Shown here: positions 59,115-64,000 of the stretch, piece after piece
Numbering within the stretch: the first letter of the stretch is position 1
Layout: the number at the start of each line of letters is the position of its first letter
Origin: Dioscorea cayenensis subsp. rotundata
Taxonomy: Eukaryota; Streptophyta; Magnoliopsida; Dioscoreales; Dioscoreaceae
Direction: 5' to 3'
Assembly (NCBI RefSeq): GCF_009730915.1
Contig: NC_052484.1
Span: forward strand, 3,996,054-4,060,053
Length of the DNA stretch: 64,000 nt
Notes under the pieces: generated by a model
The model's input: only the letters and a program-made list of their open reading frames with translations
What the model was told of the DNA's origin: nothing
Databases searched by the model: none
Made by a program: the position numbers and the translations under genes

Positions 59115-61727
59115 TAGCCATTATAGACCTATATTGAAGTGGGACATGTAAGTATAACTATTAATTCATTACATGAAATTTTGTAATATTCTTCACATAT
59201 ATAGATACACATTTTAACAATTCTCTATTTTTTGCATATAGAAACAAGCATCTCCATTATATTATCAAACAATAAATAAATAAATAAACATATACATTCA
59301 TATATAAAGTAATAAATATTTCAAGATATAAATAGAAAACTATAAAAAAAAATATTCTATTTGTTAATAATTAAAATGACAATATGTATTTAATTACATA
59401 TATCTATCTATAAAGAGGAAATTGAGGCACTGGTGTAATTTCATATCTTTAGAACTAATATGTCCATCATAGCCTAATCCACTTCATCCTTATCCCTTTC
59501 TTTATCCACAAAATAATCTATAGACTAATTTATCCCCGGATTTAATGTTCAAAACTACCAGTGTTGTATTGGAATGATTCAACTTTTTATTAATTGTTTC
59601 CCATTTTGTTTTCTTTTTAACTCTTGACATTTCACGTTATCACCCAACATTGAAACAAGTAATAGCCAGTCGCTTGGAAATTGGAATGGTAGCCCAAAGA
59701 GTTGAGATTTTATCATAATAAGAAGAAGAAGAAGAAAAGAAGATCAAGTGAAAGCATATATATATATATATATATATATTGAAAACATGAATGGCAAGTA
59801 GCCAAATTAAACAAAGCAAAAATCCTCCACCATTTGTATTTCTATTTCCATTCTAGTCTTAAAATGAAGAAAAAGGGAGAAAGACCAGAATGAAAAGAAA
59901 TACGAGTCATATCATCATAATGACAATGGCATAGATTCATTTTTTAATTAAACATGTATAAGAAATAGTTTACATAGTTCATCAATGTTTATTACCCAGA
60001 CACACATAGGGCCCCATAGGAAAGATTGTGTTGAGCTTCTAGTATAACTTCTTCAACGGTCATATGTGTCTAAGGTATCTTATTTGGCACTACATTGCTA
60101 GAATTTTATAGTATTCAAATGAAACAATATCCATCTCTAGCACTTTAAAATATAATAATAACAACAACAATAATCAATTCAATTCACTTCAAAGAGCAAA
60201 CTTTACTCAATTACTAACCATGTTCACTATTCCATGTATATGCATGAAGTGGCTGTAAGGGAGAAAAGGATACTTTAATGTAAAAGAAATAAAACACACA
60301 CACCTGAGGCCCAGTAACAAGTTTAGGGCGAGAACTGATAGATTGTTGTTGGTTTACTACTGCTGGTTGTTGTGGTGTGGAGGCTGTTGTTCAAATTCTT
60401 AATGTTGAAGTGTAATTGTCAGTTGCAGATCATAGCTGGCAATATATATATATATATATATTACACTAGGAAAATAGTCTCTTACAAAAGCTATGAGAAA
60501 AAAGGGCTAAGAAAAGAAACTCCTTTAGAGCCTATGACATGTGTACTACAATTTGGCAAGTGCTTCCTATTAGCCACAACATTGAAAATACTGCATTTAC
60601 TATGCATAGGGATTCAATAAATAGTGATAATGACAAGACAACAGGAAAAACATTGCAAAGAATGCCCCAATTCAAATTTTCATTGGCTTACAACATTAAA
60701 TTTTCTTATGCTAAACTTTTGTAAACTAACAGCCTTTTATTTCCCAATTTCCTATGCATTTAAAGACAATGAAGAACACCCTTAACACCAACAAAAAGAT
60801 GTCTCATAAAATAATCATTTAATCAATCAGTTAAATGCAAGTAGGCTAAAAAAAAAAGATCAAGTGTGACATCACAGTATTCTCAAAGACTGAATGCCAA
60901 GTCAAAGACAAAGGGCATGCCTTTTGAGAGAGTATGGCAACCCGATTGTAAATTTTGTGGCATCATAGTTATACTTGTTATGTTTTAGGGTATAGACTGT
61001 TGAGTTATCCGCCAAAAAAGAAGCAGCATGCCAATGAAATAACCAACAAAGATGACAACACATGTCTTAATTTGTGGTCACACCAAAACCATAAATGAGA
61101 AAATAAAAATAAATAAATAATGGAGGCACAAAGAAATGTGTTTATAATAAATTAGAATTGTTTTAATTGGGTAGAAAATGGGGAGGACATTGATTTTAGA
61201 TTTTGGTCATGTAAGTCCTGGTCTACTAATAAACATGTATGGAAAGTGGAGGACATTCAAATTATGTGGCCAAAAATTAAAATCAAGGGCCAAAAGGTCA
61301 TGGGTAGGGCAATAACAAACATTATATGCATTTAAGCTTCGAAAGTGTAAAGCAGAAAACCATGTCCAACTGTGATGTGCCAAAAAAGAAGAAGAAAAAG
61401 AAGAAGAAGAAGAAGAAGAAGAAGAAGAAGAAGCAGCAACAACAAGATTAGCTTGTGATTAATGCAAAGGGCATAACCAGACTAGAGGATGAAGTAATAG
61501 AAAAAAATGTAAGCTAGTCAAACAAAATTTTACATAATTTAAGCATTCATGCAAGCATATGGTGCATGATTAATTAAATGTAACAAAAGTCTCATAAGCC
61601 ACAACAGCATGCTTGTCAAAGGACAAGAATTTAATGCCCGCAAATAAGCACTTTTGCTTTTAAAGAAACTTAATTTAACAAGCATTATACACTTGACACC
61701 AAAACAAAGAGCCAAAAAAGCGGCTAC
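59115..61727. other. Intergenic or intronic AT-rich DNA downstream of the PDS5-like exons
   Basis: I searched on the minus strand for further PDS5 exons and saw none. Features: TA microsatellites at 59755-59779 and 60441-60461, and a (GAA)n run at 61389-61432. A short Gln-rich open stretch at about 60304-60395 (minus) ends at a possible GTGTGTG donor, but I could not assign it to a gene. Confidence 0.4.
61389..61432. repeat. (GAA)n microsatellite
   Basis: An imperfect run of AAGAAG units, uninterrupted from about 61399. It lies 300 bp below the PDS5-like exon 2. Confidence 0.95.
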
Positions 61728-62742
61728 CTCAAATAATTTATCATCGAAGGGTGGCTCGGTGCTAGAAGGCGGATAATTTCAGCGACACGGGCAGCAATCA
61801 ATAATTTAACATCTTTATCTTTGTGCTGGAGCAAGTCATTCTTAACCGGAGATTCTCTCAGTGTCTTACAACTTCTCCGGGAGACAAAGCTTGCCCAAAT
61901 CACGAAAGAGCACTCTCGACTTTACTCGCAAAAAGAACAAAAGTAGAAAGATCATGAGTTTATTTGCAAATATAATCCTCTTGGCCCCATAGTTTCGACC
62001 CGAGTTAGAAAAAAAGCATCATCACCAAATTCAACAATAACTCAAATTTGAAACAATACATAAAAGCGGCGAGGAAGCTTACGTGAATAAATACAATAAT
62101 AACTTATGAGTTAATCCATAGAATGGCGAGTGAGAAAAAAATAAAAAGTATAAGAAGGTTTTTCGAGCGACTCCATGATGAAAAAAATTTATTTTTTAAA
62201 AAAAATTCATAAAAATGAACAGCTAAAAATTTCAAGAAATAAGAATGTAAATTTAGTGTTGATTTGAGACTTCCTTATGGATAATAACAAGTATTCAAAA
62301 AAAATTAAGTAATCAATGAGTGAGAAATAAGCATTCAAACACGAAAAAAACACGAGAATTCCAAAATACCGAAAGCAAAGCAATCAAAAAAAATAATCGA
62401 AACACAAACTTAACTGGAAGAAAAGCGATCAAGTCTGCAAAGAACACCCGAAAGCAATTTCAAAAATCGGGGATGCAATAAAAACCAATAGCATTTCAAA
62501 GAGGAATAAAAAAATGCACAATCGAGCAGAGAGCATTGGTCGGGAGATGAATCGAAGCAATAACACTAAACTTAGTGATAAAAAAAACCCATAACTACAA
62601 AACGATAAGGGTTTCTGGAAAACTAGGGTTTGTTAGATCTCCGATTCACCTTGAGGAGCTTCACCAGAGAGTCCTTGTTGAGATGACGCTGAGAGAGGCA
62701 CTTTGCAACCTCCAGGATGGTTTGTTCCTTGGGAGAAGCCAT
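61728..62742 (-). pseudogene. PDS5-like cohesin-regulator gene, first two exons, exon 2 disrupted
   Basis: Exon 1 (62650-62742) encodes MASPKEQTILEVAKCLSQRH then LNKDSLVKLLK and ends at a donor AAG|GTGAAT in phase 0. Exon 2 (about 61728-61923) matches the next PDS5 segment but in three frames. ESALS is followed by a TGA near 61903. TLRESPVKNDLLQHKDKDV and KLLIAARVAEIIRLLAP are in a second frame. EPPFDDKLFE, with a donor GAG|GTAGCC, is in a third. The acceptor before exon 2 (GCGAG) is not in phase. PDS5 proteins bind cohesin and help hold sister chromatids together; this part opens the HEAT-repeat region. An in-frame upstream ATG at 62973 exists, but 62742 fits the family better. Either the locus is a decayed 5' fragment or the assembly has base-level indels here. 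Confidence 0.65.
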
Positions 62743-63540
62743 GGAGATGAGACGAGCTCCCTCTAGATCGCAAGAGGAGAATTCCAGCGCATGGAGATGG
62801 GATTTCGATATAGGGTTTTGAGGTTTTTGGGGATTTCTCGGGATTTGACGGAATTCTCGAGCGAGGGTTTTAAAAGAGGATTTGGGGATTTCTGGTGTAC
62901 CTCTAGAACCGTTTAAGTTGGTGGACCTTTGAAACGTGGGTTGTTTTGATTCGCTTAGAGTTTTTGTTGACAATTAAAGAGCGCCACGTAGGTGGAATTA
63001 TTAATGGGTAAATTGTTGTGGTGGAGTAGTGGAAAGGAATATTTTTTAAAGGGAGGATTTCCCGTGCATTGGGTGATGAAAAACACACGTGGTTTTTGTT
63101 TGGCACATGCGAAGTGCTATTTCAAATTCTATTTATTGGATTATTAGTATTTCTCTCACTCGTGTGCAAATCGAGCAATTAAAAAATAATTATATAAAAT
63201 AAAATATCTAAGCAATTAAAAAATAATTATGGAAAATAAAATATCTATGTAACTGAGAAACATAAAGGTTAAGCGAGAAATAAAATTAAGGGTGATAGAT
63301 TCAAATTTAAAAAATTTATAAATATTAAACAATTCTATTAATTTAAACTTGAGACATAATAATTAATATTTTTAATAATATAAAATATACATCCATCTAA
63401 ATATTTTGATTTAGATGCAAAAAATATTTAATATCTATATAATTAGCGATTGACTCAAGGGGGAGTTCACTTTGATGTAAGTGGGGGGAAGTCAACTTCC
63501 GATGTTCTTTTGCACTGAAGTTGGTTTTAGTTTAAAACCC
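62743..63540 (-). promoter_or_regulatory. Upstream region of the PDS5-like locus
   Basis: The first 250 bases are GC-richer than the rest, as expected of a 5' UTR and core promoter. The remainder is AT-rich. No TATA box can be fixed. Confidence 0.3.
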
Positions 63541-64000
63541 ACTTCGGTGACGTTTGGTTCGCGTTAATTGAAAACATTACCGAGAATCTGGTGGTAATGT
63601 GTTCAGATTACCATGTTTGGTTACTGCAGCAGTGGTAATGTTCAGATTATAATATTAAAAATTAATTTTTCACAAATTTTTAAAATATATTTGTATTTAC
63701 CAAAATACCCCTGCGTATAAAATTTTGAAAAATATAATTTAAAGTATTCAGATAAATAAATAATTAAATTATAATATCAAAAATTATTTTTTAACAATTT
63801 TTAAAAATACCTTTGTATTTACCAAAATACCCCTACATATAAAAATTTGAAAAACTTAATTTAAAGTATTTAGATAAATAAATAATTAAATTATAACATC
63901 AAAAATTATTTTTTTTACAAATTTTTAAAATACCTTTGTATTTACCAAAATACCCCTACATATAAAAATTTGAAAAACTTAATTTAAAGAATTTAGATAA
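63541..64000. repeat. Tandem array of about 122-bp units, preceded by a transposon-like end
   Basis: The word GTATTTACCAAAATACCCCT recurs at about 63693, 63815 and 63938, a spacing of 122-123 bp, with the intervening AAATTTTTAAAA, AATTTAAAGTATT and GATAAATAAATAATTAAA also repeated. The array runs off the window. Just before it, GACGTTTGGTTCGCG at about 63549 and CATGTTTGGTTAC near 63622 look like terminal words of plant MITEs, so the array may lie inside an element. Confidence 0.85.

Noticed and set aside
60304..60395. Gln/Pro-rich open stretch on the minus strand ending at a possible GTGTGTG donor
   Set aside because: Looks exon-like, but I found neither a matching family nor neighbouring exons; too weak to call a gene.

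Overview
The window is plant nuclear DNA. It is AT-rich, its genes have introns with GT..AG splice sites, and it is packed with nested LTR retrotransposons, DNA transposons and tRNA-derived SINEs. Gene content (SGTA-type TPR co-chaperone, SOQ1 and PDS5 homologues) says flowering plant; I cannot name the species from sequence alone. No CRISPR, operon or bacterial feature is present.

Only two loci look like intact host genes, both on the minus strand. One is a 10-exon SGTA/TPR co-chaperone gene at 29259-37286, whose exons I could join in frame to 421 codons plus stop. The other is a two-exon gene at 21712-22420 encoding a small plant protein with an OCTOPUS-like Cys/His motif. A third host-derived locus at 61728-62742 matches the start of a PDS5 cohesin-regulator gene, but its second exon carries frame changes and a stop.

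Layout: 1-2305 is a degraded minus-strand Ty3/gypsy chromovirus split by a 727-bp non-autonomous hAT element. 2306-5476 is a truncated Ty1/copia element. 5477-14004 is mostly LTR-like DNA and a decayed plus-strand chromovirus ending in an inverted LTR pair. 14437-20552 is a CACTA element carrying a Transposase_24 gene and captured SOQ1 exons. 20553-29258 holds the OCTOPUS-like gene, SINEs and AT-rich spacer. 29259-37286 is the SGTA gene, with a hAT MITE and tandem repeats in its introns. 38030-46058 is the 3' half of an Athila-like retroelement interrupted by a 4.7-kb hAT. 48116-52347 is a solo LTR with a Harbinger element nested inside. 53119-56322 is a non-autonomous Mutator-like element. 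58290-59114 is a dead Harbinger transposase. The window ends in a 122-bp tandem array.

Six insertions are fixed by target-site duplications read directly in the sequence, so part of the nesting order can be reconstructed. The most interesting item is the CACTA element: four captured SOQ1 exons keep their splice sites and reading frame, and they lie upstream of, and on the same strand as, the element's own transposase-like gene.
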